NCBI GenBank assembly: GCA_023382335.1 | Contig: JAMCPM010000013.1 | Coordinates: 124,001-188,000, forward strand | Length of the DNA stretch: 64,000 nucleotides | From: Actinomycetota bacterium | Lineage (GTDB): Bacteria > Actinomycetota > Thermoleophilia > BMS3ABIN01 | Reading direction: 5' to 3' | Shown here: piece after piece, positions 30,020-40,040 of the stretch | How the letters are laid out: each line of letters starts with the position of its first letter | Numbering within the stretch: the first letter of the stretch is position 1 | Notes under the pieces: generated by a model | Seen by the model: the letters and a program-made list of their open reading frames with translations, nothing else | The model's database searches: none | Told to the model about the DNA's origin: nothing | Translations under genes and position numbers: made by a program

Positions 30020-30385
30020 TTGCGAAAAAAGCCGGGCAGGCTCGAGATCCGCTCCAAGATATGGATCGAGGCAGGCGGCAAGCCCGTCTTCAGCAAGGGA
30101 CGGGAAATGCTGTTTAAAGCAATTGAAAAGCACGGTTCCATCAATATGGCGGCGCGGGAGATGGGCATTCCCTACCGGCGCGCCTGGGGTTATATCAAGG
30201 CCATGGAGGAGCGCACGGGCCTGGCCCTGGTGGAAACCAGGAAAGGCGGAGTCAACGGCGGTGGCGCCCGCCTGACGGAAGCGGCGGCGGAGCTGCTGGT
30301 AAAGTTCGAGCGCCTGGAGCGGGGTGTTGACCGCATCGTCGACAAACGGTTCGATGAACTATTCAAGGGCGGCGGCAAGAAATAA
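30020..30385 (+). CDS. modE: ModE-type molybdate-responsive regulator (DNA-binding domain only)
   Basis: 121 residues beginning at TTG two bases after the fdhA stop. It has the LysR-like winged helix typical of ModE (SKGREMLFKAIEKHGSINMAAREMGIPYRRAWGYIKAMEE) followed by GGVNGGGARLTEAAAELL. The molybdate-binding Mop domains of E. coli ModE are absent, so either it does not sense molybdate itself or uses a partner. A matching operator lies just downstream in front of modA, indicating control of the transporter. Confidence 0.9.
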   Translation: MRKKPGRLEIRSKIWIEAGGKPVFSKGREMLFKAIEKHGSINMAAREMGIPYRRAWGYIKAMEERTGLALVETRKGGVNGGGARLTEAAAELLVKFERLERGVDRIVDKRFDELFKGGGKK

Positions 30386-30399
30386 ATTTTTTTCCGGTT

Positions 30400-30422
30400 C
30401 GTTATGCAATTTCGACATAACG
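30400..30422. promoter_or_regulatory. ModE operator in front of modABC
   Basis: Perfect inverted repeat CGTTATG-N9-CATAACG, very close to the ModE box of the E. coli mod operon. It lies 30 bases before the modA start, so binding would block transcription of the transporter genes. Confidence 0.85.
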
Positions 30423-30452
30423 GACTCTGGATCATAACCTGGAGGAGACAAT

Positions 30453-31253
30453 ATCAGGAAGCTGGTTCTATATCTGATTCTGGCGGCCGCATTGGTTCTG
30501 TGGATCGGCGCCTGCGAAGGCTCCGGCTCTGAGCCGCCCGGCTTGCCGGGCCGGGAGCTCACCGTGTCCGCCGCCAGCAGCCTGTCGGACGCTTTCAACG
30601 AAATAGGTAAAGATTTTGAAGGTCAGCATCCCGGCGTGAACATCAATTTCAACTTTGGATCGTCTGGAGATCTGGAAAAGCAGATAGCCGCAGGGGCTCC
30701 GGTGGACGTCTTTGCCGCCGCTTCGGCCAGGGAGACCGGCGACCTCGATCAAAAGGGCATGATCATAAAAGACACTCTGATCAGGCCGGCAGGCAACGAT
30801 CTCGTGCTGGTGGCCCCCGCCGCGGAGAGCACAAAGATAGGTTCCTTTAGCGATCTCAGCCTGGGCCAGGTCGGGAAGATCGGAGTCGGCGATCCGGCGA
30901 CCGTACCCGCCGGCAGGTATGCCCGGGACGTTCTGACATATTTCGACCTGTGGGACAACCTCCAGCCAAAGCTGGTTTATGGCGAGAATGTGCGCCAGGT
31001 GCTGGATTATGTCGCCCGGGGTGAAGTGGACGCGGGATTCGTCTACGCCACGGATGCAAAAACCAGGGCGAACGACGTCAGGATCGTTTTGACAGCGCCT
31101 GCCGAAAGCCATCAGCCGATCGAATATCCCATGGCGGTAATCACCGGTTCCCCGGACGAGCAGCTTTCAAGGCAGTTCCTTGATTATGTTTCCTCCAAAG
31201 AGAGCCGGCCCGTTTTTGAAAGGTACGGCTTCAGGGTGAACGGCAGTGGATAG
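30453..31253 (+). CDS. modA: Molybdate ABC transporter, substrate-binding lipoprotein
   Basis: About 266 residues. The lipoprotein signal (LVLYLILAAALVLWIGAC, lipidated Cys) extends upstream of the first TTG, and the only reading with a basic N-terminus begins at ATC (30453), five bases after GGAGGAG; an ATC start is unusual and should be treated as tentative. The mature part has the ModA signature LTVSAASSLSDAFNEIGKDFE, NFGSSGDLEKQIAAGAPVDVFAAAS and YGENVRQVLDYVARGEVDAGFVY. It captures molybdate or tungstate outside the membrane. Overlaps modB. Confidence 0.92.
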   Translation: MRKLVLYLILAAALVLWIGACEGSGSEPPGLPGRELTVSAASSLSDAFNEIGKDFEGQHPGVNINFNFGSSGDLEKQIAAGAPVDVFAAASARETGDLDQKGMIIKDTLIRPAGNDLVLVAPAAESTKIGSFSDLSLGQVGKIGVGDPATVPAGRYARDVLTYFDLWDNLQPKLVYGENVRQVLDYVARGEVDAGFVYATDAKTRANDVRIVLTAPAESHQPIEYPMAVITGSPDEQLSRQFLDYVSSKESRPVFERYGFRVNGSG

Positions 31254-31914
31254 CTCCGCCTTCTTCCCGATCAGGCTTTCACTGCAGGTAGCCATTGCCG
31301 CGACCTGTCTGGTCGTTCCCATAGGGATATTCTTTGCCTGGGTCCTGGCGGAAAAGAACTTCAGGGGAAAGAACCTTCTGGATATCGTCCTGACCCTGCC
31401 GCTGGTTTTGCCGCCTACGGTCACCGGCTACTATCTTGTCATCCTGTTCGGGCGCAACGGCCCCGTCGGCGGCCCGGTATTCAAGCTTACCGGATGGACG
31501 ATCATGTTTACCTGGCAGGCGGCGGTGCTGGCGTCGTTCGTGGTGGCGCTGCCGTTGATGGTGAAGACCGCGCGCGCTTCGTTCGAATCGGTGGAGCGCC
31601 AGCTTATCGATGCTTCCTTCACCCTGGGCCATTCGGAAGCCGTAACTCTTTTCAGGGTCATTCTGCCCCTTACCCGCAAAGGCCTAGTCGCCGGGGCTTC
31701 TCTGGCCTTCGCCAGGGCGGTGGGGGAGTTCGGCGCCACCCTGATGCTGGCGGGGAATATCCCCGGAAAGACCGATACGGCGCCCCTGGCCATATACGCC
31801 AGCGCCAGCAGCGGCGACTGGTCCGCGGCCAACGGCACGGTCTTGCTCCTGACGCTGATGTCCGGGGCTGTTCTTTATACCGCCATCAGATTCAACGGGC
31901 GGACAAGCCTGTGA
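31246..31914 (+). CDS. modB: Molybdate ABC transporter permease
   Basis: 222 residues with five to six transmembrane helices and the ABC-permease EAA-type loop (IDASFTLGHSEAVTLFRVILPLTRKG; AVGEFGATLMLAGNIPGKTDTAPLAIY), which is characteristic of ModB. The GTG start overlaps the modA stop by eight bases, and its stop overlaps the modC start. Confidence 0.94.
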   Translation: MDSSAFFPIRLSLQVAIAATCLVVPIGIFFAWVLAEKNFRGKNLLDIVLTLPLVLPPTVTGYYLVILFGRNGPVGGPVFKLTGWTIMFTWQAAVLASFVVALPLMVKTARASFESVERQLIDASFTLGHSEAVTLFRVILPLTRKGLVAGASLAFARAVGEFGATLMLAGNIPGKTDTAPLAIYASASSGDWSAANGTVLLLTLMSGAVLYTAIRFNGRTSL

Positions 31915-32621
31915 GCAGCCGGATCAGACTCTTAAAAGCGGTACCGGGATTCACGCTTGACGTGAGGTGGGAGGTCGGCGACGAGCTTGTGACCCTGTTC
32001 GGATTTTCCGGATCGGGAAAGACCATGACACTCCAGCTGATAGCCGGCCTGATGAGACCGGACGAAGGATATATCGAGATTAACGGCAGGCAGTATTTTG
32101 ACAGCGGTTCAGGACTTGATGTCAAGCCGGGGCGGCGCCGGACTGGTTACGTGTTCCAGGATTCAGCCCTTTTTCCTCACATGACCGTGAAAGAGAACAT
32201 AGCTTATGGATTGACCCGCCCGAACGCGTCGGAGCGGATAGCCCGGGTCGATGAGATGATCGACATCTTCCGGCTCGGCGGTCTCGAAGGAGCCCGTCCC
32301 CGTGAGATCTCCGGAGGCCAGAAGCAGAGGGTGGCTCTGGCGCGCGCCTTGATCGGAAGACCGGAACTGCTGATGCTGGATGAGCCATTTTCGGCCCTGG
32401 ACCGGCCGTTCCGCGCAAGGATGCAGAATATAATCAGGGATATCCGGTCGGAGTTTTCCATTCCCGTAATCCTGGTCACCCACGATTATTCTGAAGTGGA
32501 TAACCTGGCGGACAAAGTCATTGTCTATTCTGGCGGGAAAGTCGTCCAGCAGGGTTCTCCTCTGGAAATCCGGAAAAATCCGGCGGATGGCCGGGTAAGA
32601 GAATTGATCGGAATCGGATAG
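31911..32621 (+). CDS. modC: Molybdate ABC transporter ATP-binding protein (short form)
   Basis: 236 residues from GTG at 31911, which overlaps the modB stop. Walker A GFSGSGKTM, Q-loop YVFQDSALFPHMTV, signature ISGGQKQRVALARAL, Walker B LLMLDEPFSALD and H-loop VTHD are all present. It ends soon after the ATPase core, without the C-terminal Mop/TOBE domain found in the ~350-residue E. coli ModC, so feedback by bound molybdate is probably absent. Powers molybdate import with modA and modB. Confidence 0.93.
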   Translation: MSSRIRLLKAVPGFTLDVRWEVGDELVTLFGFSGSGKTMTLQLIAGLMRPDEGYIEINGRQYFDSGSGLDVKPGRRRTGYVFQDSALFPHMTVKENIAYGLTRPNASERIARVDEMIDIFRLGGLEGARPREISGGQKQRVALARALIGRPELLMLDEPFSALDRPFRARMQNIIRDIRSEFSIPVILVTHDYSEVDNLADKVIVYSGGKVVQQGSPLEIRKNPADGRVRELIGIG

Positions 32622-32687
32622 AATAGTAAAGAATGATACCGGTTTTTTTTGCGGGAAGTATCGGCTCGAATTATAAGGAAGGAAGCA

Positions 32688-33734
32688 ATGTGTGAACCCG
32701 ATCAGATAACCGTACCGGTGCGCGAGGCCGTCGGCATGACCCTCGGGCATGACATCACCGAGATCAACGCCGTGAAGCATTCCAAAGGCAGCGCCTTCCG
32801 CCGCGGCCACGTGATCACCGAGGCCGACGTCCCCAGGCTGCTTGATCTGGGCAAGGAGAACATCTACGTCCTGGACATCTCCGAGAGCCAGTTGCACGAG
32901 GATGACGCCGTGCTGCTCATGGCCGCGGCGCTGGCCGGCGAGAACGCCGAGTATATGCCGGAGCCGCGCGAAGGCAGGATCAATCTACTCGCCGGCGTCA
33001 CCGGCCTGCTGAAAATCGACGCCGCGGCGCTGGAGCGTTTCAACCTGGTGGAAGAGGTCATGTGCGCCACCCGCCATACCAACACCGTCGTCCAGGCCGG
33101 GGACATCATCGCCGGCACCAGGGCGATCCCGCTGGTGGTCGAGAAGCAGTTCGTCGAGCAGGCCGTGGCGATAGCCGGGGGCCGGGGCGGGATTGTCTCA
33201 GTGCTGCCGCTGAGGCCGGCGCGGGTAGCCATCATCATCACCGGCAACGAGGTCTATAAAGGCCGTATCAAGGACGCCTTCGAGCCGATCATCCGCGGCA
33301 AGGTGGAAGCTCTCGGCTGCAGTGTGGACAACGTCACCAAGTGCCCGGACAACATGCAGGCCATCCGCCAGGCGCTGCTGGCAGCCCGCGAGCAGGCGGA
33401 CCTGATCATCATGACCGGCGGCATGTCGGTCGATCCCGACGACCTGACGCCGCTGGCTGCGCGCGAAGCGGGAGCGGAGATCGCGGCTTACGGCTCCGCG
33501 GTGCTGCCGGGCGCCATGTTCATGGTCAGCTACTTCGAGGACGGCACGCCGGTGCTGGGAGTGCCGGCCTGCGGCATCCATCATGCCCGCACCATCTTCG
33601 ACCTGATCCTGCCACGGGTGCTCGCCGGCGAGGAGATCACCAGCGCCGATATCGCCCGTCTCGGTCACGGCGGCCTCTGCCTCGATTGCGAGGAGTGCCG
33701 CTTCCCGGTCTGTCCCTTCGGCAAGTCGGCCTGA
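32688..33734 (+). CDS. MoeA-like molybdopterin-binding protein with C-terminal Cys cluster
   Basis: 348 residues from the ATG with a GGAAGG site. The first ~150 residues resemble the MoeA N-terminal region (VPVREAVGMTLGHDITEI... FRRGHVITEADVPRLLDLGKENIYVLD), followed by a MogA-fold molybdopterin-binding domain (IITGNEVYKGRIKDAFEPII; DLIIMTGGMSVDPDDLTP; VLPGAMFMVSYFEDGTPVLGVPACG). It ends in CLDCEECRFPVCPFGKS, a four-Cys group that probably binds zinc or Fe-S. It may insert Mo into the cofactor or deliver cofactor to the formate dehydrogenase. It is shorter than true MoeA (~410). Confidence 0.85.
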   Translation: MCEPDQITVPVREAVGMTLGHDITEINAVKHSKGSAFRRGHVITEADVPRLLDLGKENIYVLDISESQLHEDDAVLLMAAALAGENAEYMPEPREGRINLLAGVTGLLKIDAAALERFNLVEEVMCATRHTNTVVQAGDIIAGTRAIPLVVEKQFVEQAVAIAGGRGGIVSVLPLRPARVAIIITGNEVYKGRIKDAFEPIIRGKVEALGCSVDNVTKCPDNMQAIRQALLAAREQADLIIMTGGMSVDPDDLTPLAAREAGAEIAAYGSAVLPGAMFMVSYFEDGTPVLGVPACGIHHARTIFDLILPRVLAGEEITSADIARLGHGGLCLDCEECRFPVCPFGKSA

Positions 33735-33797
33735 TGAGCGGGTCGATCCGCTCCTGCGGAGCATGAGGCCCGCACCCGCCGTCCGCGTCTTCCATTC

Positions 33798-34379
33798 ATG
33801 AAAACACTCGAGGAACATATTGAAGAATCGGCTGCCTTCCACGGTAGCGACTGTCCCGGTCAGACGCTGGGTGTGAGGCTGGCCCGGGCCGGGCTCGAGC
33901 GCGTCGGCATCGACGATCCGCTCTCCGACCGATGGCGCAAGAACATCATGGTCTATGTGGAAATCGACCGCTGCGCCGCTGACGCCATCATGATCGTGAC
34001 CGGCTGCCGTGTTGGCAAGCGGACGCTGAAGATCGTCGACTACGGCATCATGGCGGCCACTTTCGTCAATCTCAAGACCGGCAAAGCCGTGCGAGTGGCC
34101 GCCCGTGAGGAGGCCCGGGCTCTGGCGCCCAAATACGCGCCGGACGTCAAGGAAAAATATGAACAGCAGCGGCAGGCGTACCGGATCATCCCCGATGAAG
34201 AGCTGCTCAGTTTTGAAGAGGTGAAGGTGACGACGCCGGCGGAGGACATGCCAGGCAGCCCCGTCTCCCGTGTCGTCTGCTCCAAATGCGGCGACTACGT
34301 GGTCGACATGCGCGAGGTAACAAGCGGCGGCGCCGTCCTTTGCCGCGCCTGCGCCCGGGGCGGCTACTTCACCCGCTAA
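33798..34379 (+). CDS. FmdE-family protein with C-terminal zinc ribbon
   Basis: 193 residues. The FmdE domain shows HGSDCPGQTLGVRLARAGLERVGI and a Cys-rich core (EIDRCAADAIMIVTGCRVGKRTLKIVDYG). The C-terminus has two CxxC pairs (CSKCGDYVVDM... LCRACARG), a zinc-ribbon. FmdE was named as a formylmethanofuran dehydrogenase subunit, but in bacteria it is common near Mo/W formate dehydrogenases, where a role in cofactor handling is suspected. Sixty-three bases after the MoeA-like gene, likely in the same transcript. Confidence 0.9.
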   Translation: MKTLEEHIEESAAFHGSDCPGQTLGVRLARAGLERVGIDDPLSDRWRKNIMVYVEIDRCAADAIMIVTGCRVGKRTLKIVDYGIMAATFVNLKTGKAVRVAAREEARALAPKYAPDVKEKYEQQRQAYRIIPDEELLSFEEVKVTTPAEDMPGSPVSRVVCSKCGDYVVDMREVTSGGAVLCRACARGGYFTR

Positions 34380-34395
34380 TTTCAGGCTAATTTCA

Positions 34396-34435
34396 GGGAC
34401 ACATAACTAAATTAGTGGCACAAGGGACACATAAC
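34396..34435. repeat. Dispersed GGGACACATAAC repeat, copy A
   Basis: GGGACACATAACTAAATT (34396-34413) and GGGACACATAAC (34424-34435) occur in direct orientation. The first 18 bases are identical, in inverse orientation, to two elements at 45455-45472 and 45483-45500. Such sequences are often remnants of a small mobile or REP-like element. Confidence 0.6.
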
Positions 34436-34503
34436 AAAACTTCCGCATTACCAGATTCCTGCCGGGCGCCACGTGTCCGTCTCATTCCCATAGGATAGAA
34501 TAA

Positions 34504-36594
<2,091 letters not shown>

Positions 36595-36599
36595 AAAAA

Positions 36600-36617
36600 G
36601 GCGCACCTGGGTGCGCC
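36600..36617. terminator. Strong bidirectional intrinsic terminator
   Basis: Seven-base-pair stem GGCGCAC/GTGCGCC with a four-base loop, flanked by an A-run on the left and TTTT on the right. It ends ligA (plus) and the selenoprotein gene (minus), whose TAA lies 25 bases away. Confidence 0.92.
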
Positions 36618-36641
36618 TTTTCATTTGGGTAAAGCAGGTGA

Positions 36642-37142
36642 TTACTGAATCGGGGGCGTCGGGGTCGGCGTCAGACCCCGTGCCATGTACTCGGCATCTA
36701 TCTTTGCCCTTATGTCCTTGAGTGACAAGCCCTGTTTTTGTCCCCGGCTCACGGCCAGAGTGATATCCACTCATATGTCTCAGCCGGCGCCGTGCTTGTC
36801 GAAAGCGATATCGTTGCCGTCGCGGGACTTGATATAGCAGTCAAGATTGTCCTTGTGGTTCGCTTCCTGACCGCAGCCGCAATAGCAGGGAATCTGCTTT
36901 AGGACGTCAGGGTTGTCGATGGCGAACTGGTAGGCTTCAGCCGCGCCCTTGGGGGCGGTCGATGCATAGGCGAAATCCGGTGGCTTGGGAGCCGCAGACG
37001 CGGTATCCCCACCCTTGGTCATCACCCAGCCGAGCACGCCGCCGACGATGCCCACGGCAAATATCAGCCCGGCGGCGACGCCGATCCAGGTTGTATTTGA
37101 CATGCCGCTCTTCTTAACGGGCTTGCTTTTCTTCTTAGCCAA
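36642..37142 (-). CDS. PCYCGC-family membrane protein, predicted selenoprotein with U-x-x-U
   Basis: Reading two in-frame TGA codons (36780-36782 and 36771-36773) as selenocysteine gives a 166-residue protein that ends at TAA 36642-36644, directly before a strong terminator. Layout: basic N-terminus, transmembrane helix (~18-41), then IPCYCGCGQEANHKDNLDCYI (C86, C88, C90) and FDKHGAG-U121-DI-U124-VDITLAVS, followed by LSLKDIRAKIDAEYMARG. As I remember the family (PF13798), relatives carry HG-x-x-C-x-x-C-x-D here and the same helical tail, so both UGA sit on the Cys positions. Start TTG with AAGGTGG. It is the third gene after ArsR and a CDF exporter. A thiol/selenol metal-binding or redox role is inferred. 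Confidence 0.85.
36730..36782 (-). promoter_or_regulatory. UGA codons and candidate SECIS hairpins of PCYCGC selenoprotein
   Basis: After the first UGA a hairpin GAGTG-GATAT-CACTC lies 8-22 bases downstream. After the second, CTGGC-CGTGA-GCCGG places its loop 18-22 bases downstream, the same spacing as in fdhA. Each loop has a G in its first two positions, as bacterial SECIS elements usually do, although neither has the GGUCU loop. Confidence 0.55.
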
Positions 37143-37167
37143 TTTTCACCACCTTCGTTGAGTCCGT

Positions 37168-38091
37168 CTAATGTTCATGATTCAGATTGCAGTACGGCCC
37201 GGAGATATCGCAACGGTCGCATTCGAGTTCGAGAGTCGAGTGGATTATTCCGAAATCGCGAGCCAGTTTCATTCTCAGGTCTGCCAGGATGCGCCCGCCC
37301 TCACTTATCTTGACGTCGTCAACCATGACATGGCAGCTCAGGGCATATATCTCTGACCCGAGTGTCCAGATATGCATATCGTGGACATCCCTTACGCCGT
37401 CCTCCTGTTTCATTTCCTCTATCACCCGATCGACGTTGATACTGCGCGGGGAACTTTCGAGGAAGATTTCCAGCGTCTCCTTAATAATTTGCCATGCGCC
37501 CCATAAAATAGCCAGTCCCAGCAGGGCGCTCACCAGCGGATCCACCGGATACCAGCCCGTCGCGAGAATAACGAATCCTGCAACGACCACTGCCGCCGAG
37601 GCGGCCGCATCGCCTAGAAGATGCAGGATGGCGCTGCGGATATTTATATCGCCATGCGCCCGGTTCCGCAGGGTCCAGACTATAACCAGATTAGCACAAA
37701 GAGCCAGCGTAGCCGTAATAATCACCAGGGCTCCGCCGACCGGCTGAGGATTTAAAAAACGATGGTAAGCCTCGTAAAAAATCCAGACGGTCACCGCGAC
37801 CATCACCAGCGAATTGATGAGGGCGGTGAGGATGCCGGTCCGGTGGTAACCGAAGGTCTTCTCGGCCGTCGGAGGCTTGCGGGCCTGCACCAGGGCGAAC
37901 CAGGTGATGCCCAGGGCCGCCATGTCGGTGAAGTTGTGGACGGCGTCGCTGATGAGCCCCAGGCTTCCGGCCACGAGTCCGGCAGCCACCTCGATTATGA
38001 CGATCAGCAGGTTGAGCCCGATTCCCGCAGCCAGGCCGCGCTTGATGCTGGCGGAACCGCCCTCGGACCGGTCGGAGGCGTGTACGTGCAC
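37168..38091 (-). CDS. Cation diffusion facilitator (Zn/Cd/Co efflux)
   Basis: 307 residues from GTG at 38091, placed two bases after the ArsR stop with AGGAGG just before it; a longer reading would run over the ArsR gene. Six transmembrane helices with the CDF metal motif (LISDAVHNFTDMAALGITWFA), a His-rich loop region and a cytoplasmic C-terminal domain (DVHDMHIWTLGSEIYALSCHVMV). Exports divalent metals such as Zn2+ or Cd2+ in exchange for protons. Co-transcribed with its ArsR regulator and the selenoprotein gene. Confidence 0.92.
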   Translation of the reverse strand: MHVHASDRSEGGSASIKRGLAAGIGLNLLIVIIEVAAGLVAGSLGLISDAVHNFTDMAALGITWFALVQARKPPTAEKTFGYHRTGILTALINSLVMVAVTVWIFYEAYHRFLNPQPVGGALVIITATLALCANLVIVWTLRNRAHGDINIRSAILHLLGDAAASAAVVVAGFVILATGWYPVDPLVSALLGLAILWGAWQIIKETLEIFLESSPRSINVDRVIEEMKQEDGVRDVHDMHIWTLGSEIYALSCHVMVDDVKISEGGRILADLRMKLARDFGIIHSTLELECDRCDISGPYCNLNHEH

Positions 38092-38093
38092 GG

Positions 38094-38525
38094 TCAGTCC
38101 TCCTCGCCGGACGTGTGCTTCAGGTGGTCCAGTCCCTGGGTGAAGAGCTTGAGGACATGGTCGTCGTCGAGAGAGTACCAGGAGACCCGCCCTTCGCGGC
38201 GATACCGGACCAGCCGCGAGGTCCTGAGCACTCGCATCTGGTGCGAGACCGCCGACTGGGTCATGTTGAGAGCCGAGGCGATGTCGCAGACGCAGAGCTC
38301 TCCTTCCCCCAAAAGCGATATGATCCTCAGCCGCGATGGATCGCCCATGACCTTGAATATCTGGGAGAGCTCGACGGCGGCATTCCAGTCGATGGCGTTC
38401 TTCTCGAGCTTCTCGACCAGGTCGGGATGGATGCACTCGACATCGCAGACGTACTCCGTTTCCGGGCGCTGTTGCCGGGAGAGCGGTTTCTTCCCTGAAC
38501 TATGAATAGATGAACCCATGCTCAT
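38094..38525 (-). CDS. ArsR/SmtB-family metal-responsive repressor (CadC-like)
   Basis: 143 residues. Winged helix with AVELSQIFKVMGDPSRLRIISLL and recognition helix MTQSAVSHQMRVLRTSRLVRYRREGR. ELCVCDIA in the alpha-3 helix supplies the CxC metal-sensing site, and CDVECIH near the N-terminus could add ligands as in CadC (Cd/Pb/Zn). It probably represses its own three-gene operon. The ATG at 38525 or 38519 is possible. Confidence 0.93.
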   Translation of the reverse strand: MSMGSSIHSSGKKPLSRQQRPETEYVCDVECIHPDLVEKLEKNAIDWNAAVELSQIFKVMGDPSRLRIISLLGEGELCVCDIASALNMTQSAVSHQMRVLRTSRLVRYRREGRVSWYSLDDDHVLKLFTQGLDHLKHTSGEED

Positions 38526-38578
38526 ATATTAATTCGTTGCAGAGGAAAAGAAAAGTACTGGAAGAAATTGTTCCGCTT

Positions 38579-39649
38579 CTAGTAGACCGTGACCGTCACG
38601 GTCCGCACACCCCAGGCATATGCTTCGCCGCAGGGAAGCCAGACATCGATGCGGTTGCCCTGGATGGCGCCGCCGGTGTCGGCGGCGATGGCGTCGCCGT
38701 ATCCGGAGACATGCACACGGCTGCCCAGCGGAATCACACTCGGGTCAACCGCGATGACGCCGTGCCCGACGCGCATGCCCGTGGCCGTGGTGCCTTCCAG
38801 GCAATAAGAGGTTGCTTCCATGGTATAGCTCGATCCGCCGGCCGGGGGAGGCGAGTTATCGTAACCGCCGCCGCCATCAGACCCCGGAGACGACGTCACT
38901 TGCTGCTGGATCTCGTTCATGCGGGCCTCGATGGTTGCCGCTTCGGCCTGCGCCGAAGCCAGCTGGCCGTCAGTGGCTAATTTCTGGCTCTTGAGGGAAT
39001 CGACTGTCTCCTGCTGGTGGCCTTTGGCGGCGACCAGGTTGGACTCGGCGGTGTTGAGCTGTTCGATGGTGCCGGCGAGCTGGTTCTGTTTGTCGGAGAG
39101 GCTGGCGATCTTTTCCTCGACGCCGTTCTTGGCGTCCTGGAAGGAGCTGATGAGAGTGCGGTCCTCGTCAGCGATGTAATTGATCATGTCGACGCGGTTG
39201 AGGAAGTCGGAGAAATCGCCGGCGCCCATGACAACCTCCAGATAGCCGACGTCGTTGCTCTTGTACGTGCCCTTGAGCCGCTTCTCCAGGGCGTCTTGGC
39301 GACTGGCCAGCTCAGCCTGATATTCATTGAGGTGCTGCTGCTCTACTGCGATGGAAGCCCTGATCTCGTCGAGGCGCGTACCGGTATCGGTGATCTCGTT
39401 GCTGTAACGGGACACCTCGCTGTCTACGGCCACAAGGTCGGAGACAGCCTGCTGGTAGTTCGCATCGATTTCCTGTGACCGCGCCTGCAGGTCGCCGACC
39501 TGCTGGTTGGCAGAGTCCAACTCAGAGGGAGTCGCCAAAGCGGAAGGAATAGCGAGAAGCGGGATGATGAGAACGGGAAGTAAAAATATTAATTTTGGCA
39601 GAAATGAAGTTTTGTGTTTGTCAGTCTTTTTGGTAGAGCCCGCGTGGAT
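38579..39649 (-). CDS. Secreted coiled-coil protein with C-terminal 3D domain
   Basis: About 356 residues. Signal peptide (KLIFLLPVLIIPLLAIPSALA), a long coiled coil with Gln/Glu/Asp-rich heptads (residues ~40-240, PcsB/YkvT-like), a Gly/Ser/Pro linker, and a 3D domain with its three aspartates (GVIAVDPSVIPLGSRVHVSGYGDAIAADTGGAIQGNRIDVWLP). It resembles Rpf/YabE-type peptidoglycan-cleaving proteins. No canonical start follows the GGAGG site at 39655-39659; ATC at 39649 is five bases after it, while GTG 39700 and TTG 39661 have no site. The start is therefore uncertain. Confidence 0.85.
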   Translation of the reverse strand: MHAGSTKKTDKHKTSFLPKLIFLLPVLIIPLLAIPSALATPSELDSANQQVGDLQARSQEIDANYQQAVSDLVAVDSEVSRYSNEITDTGTRLDEIRASIAVEQQHLNEYQAELASRQDALEKRLKGTYKSNDVGYLEVVMGAGDFSDFLNRVDMINYIADEDRTLISSFQDAKNGVEEKIASLSDKQNQLAGTIEQLNTAESNLVAAKGHQQETVDSLKSQKLATDGQLASAQAEAATIEARMNEIQQQVTSSPGSDGGGGYDNSPPPAGGSSYTMEATSYCLEGTTATGMRVGHGVIAVDPSVIPLGSRVHVSGYGDAIAADTGGAIQGNRIDVWLPCGEAYAWGVRTVTVTVY

Positions 39650-39700
39650 AACGTCCTCCAATATTTGCTTACAGTACACCCATCTGGCTCGAATCCCCAC

Positions 39701-40040
39701 TGCTGAGCCAAAAATGCCCGCAAAAAAGGGCCGTGGTTACCAGAAAATGTTGCAAATTCCGCTATTTTCCCCACTTTTTCACTGACCAACGGGTTCTGGA
39801 CCCCGGCCGAAGTGCGACTATAGCATCCCCAAAAAGGGTATGCAAGTTATATTGTGACAATTGTCTCTTGGCCCCTGTCGGGTTTCACTTTGAAGGGGAA
39901 GGGGTATGCCGCTAGAACTCGGGAAGTACGGCGAAGCGAAGAGAAGCATGCGCTAGCCTATCAGAATTTCGAATCAAAGCTAATATCAATCTGGGATTTT
40001 GGCTGTCCGGCATGCCGGCGTCCCGCGGAAATGGAGCAAA
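39701..40040. other. Intergenic gap between 3D-domain gene and MarC gene
   Basis: The divergent gap must hold promoters for both genes. It is locally AT-richer than its neighbours; no conserved RNA motif or open gene could be recognised on either strand. Confidence 0.4.

Noticed and set aside
31494-31910. Extended modC N-terminus
   Set aside because: This part of the frame runs over modB; the ABC protein begins naturally at GTG 31911, overlapping the modB stop.
36780-36782. TGA as true stop of the PCYCGC gene
   Set aside because: The frame continues with family-like sequence, two UGA fall on the expected cysteines, and a TAA plus terminator follow 45 codons later.
38092-38436. Extended N-terminus of the CDF exporter
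   Set aside because: It overlaps the ArsR gene on the same strand and has no family similarity; GTG 38091 has an AGGAGG site.
39701-40040. c-di-AMP or c-di-GMP riboswitch upstream of the 3D-domain gene
   Set aside because: Such switches often precede cell-wall genes, but none of their conserved blocks is present on the minus strand.
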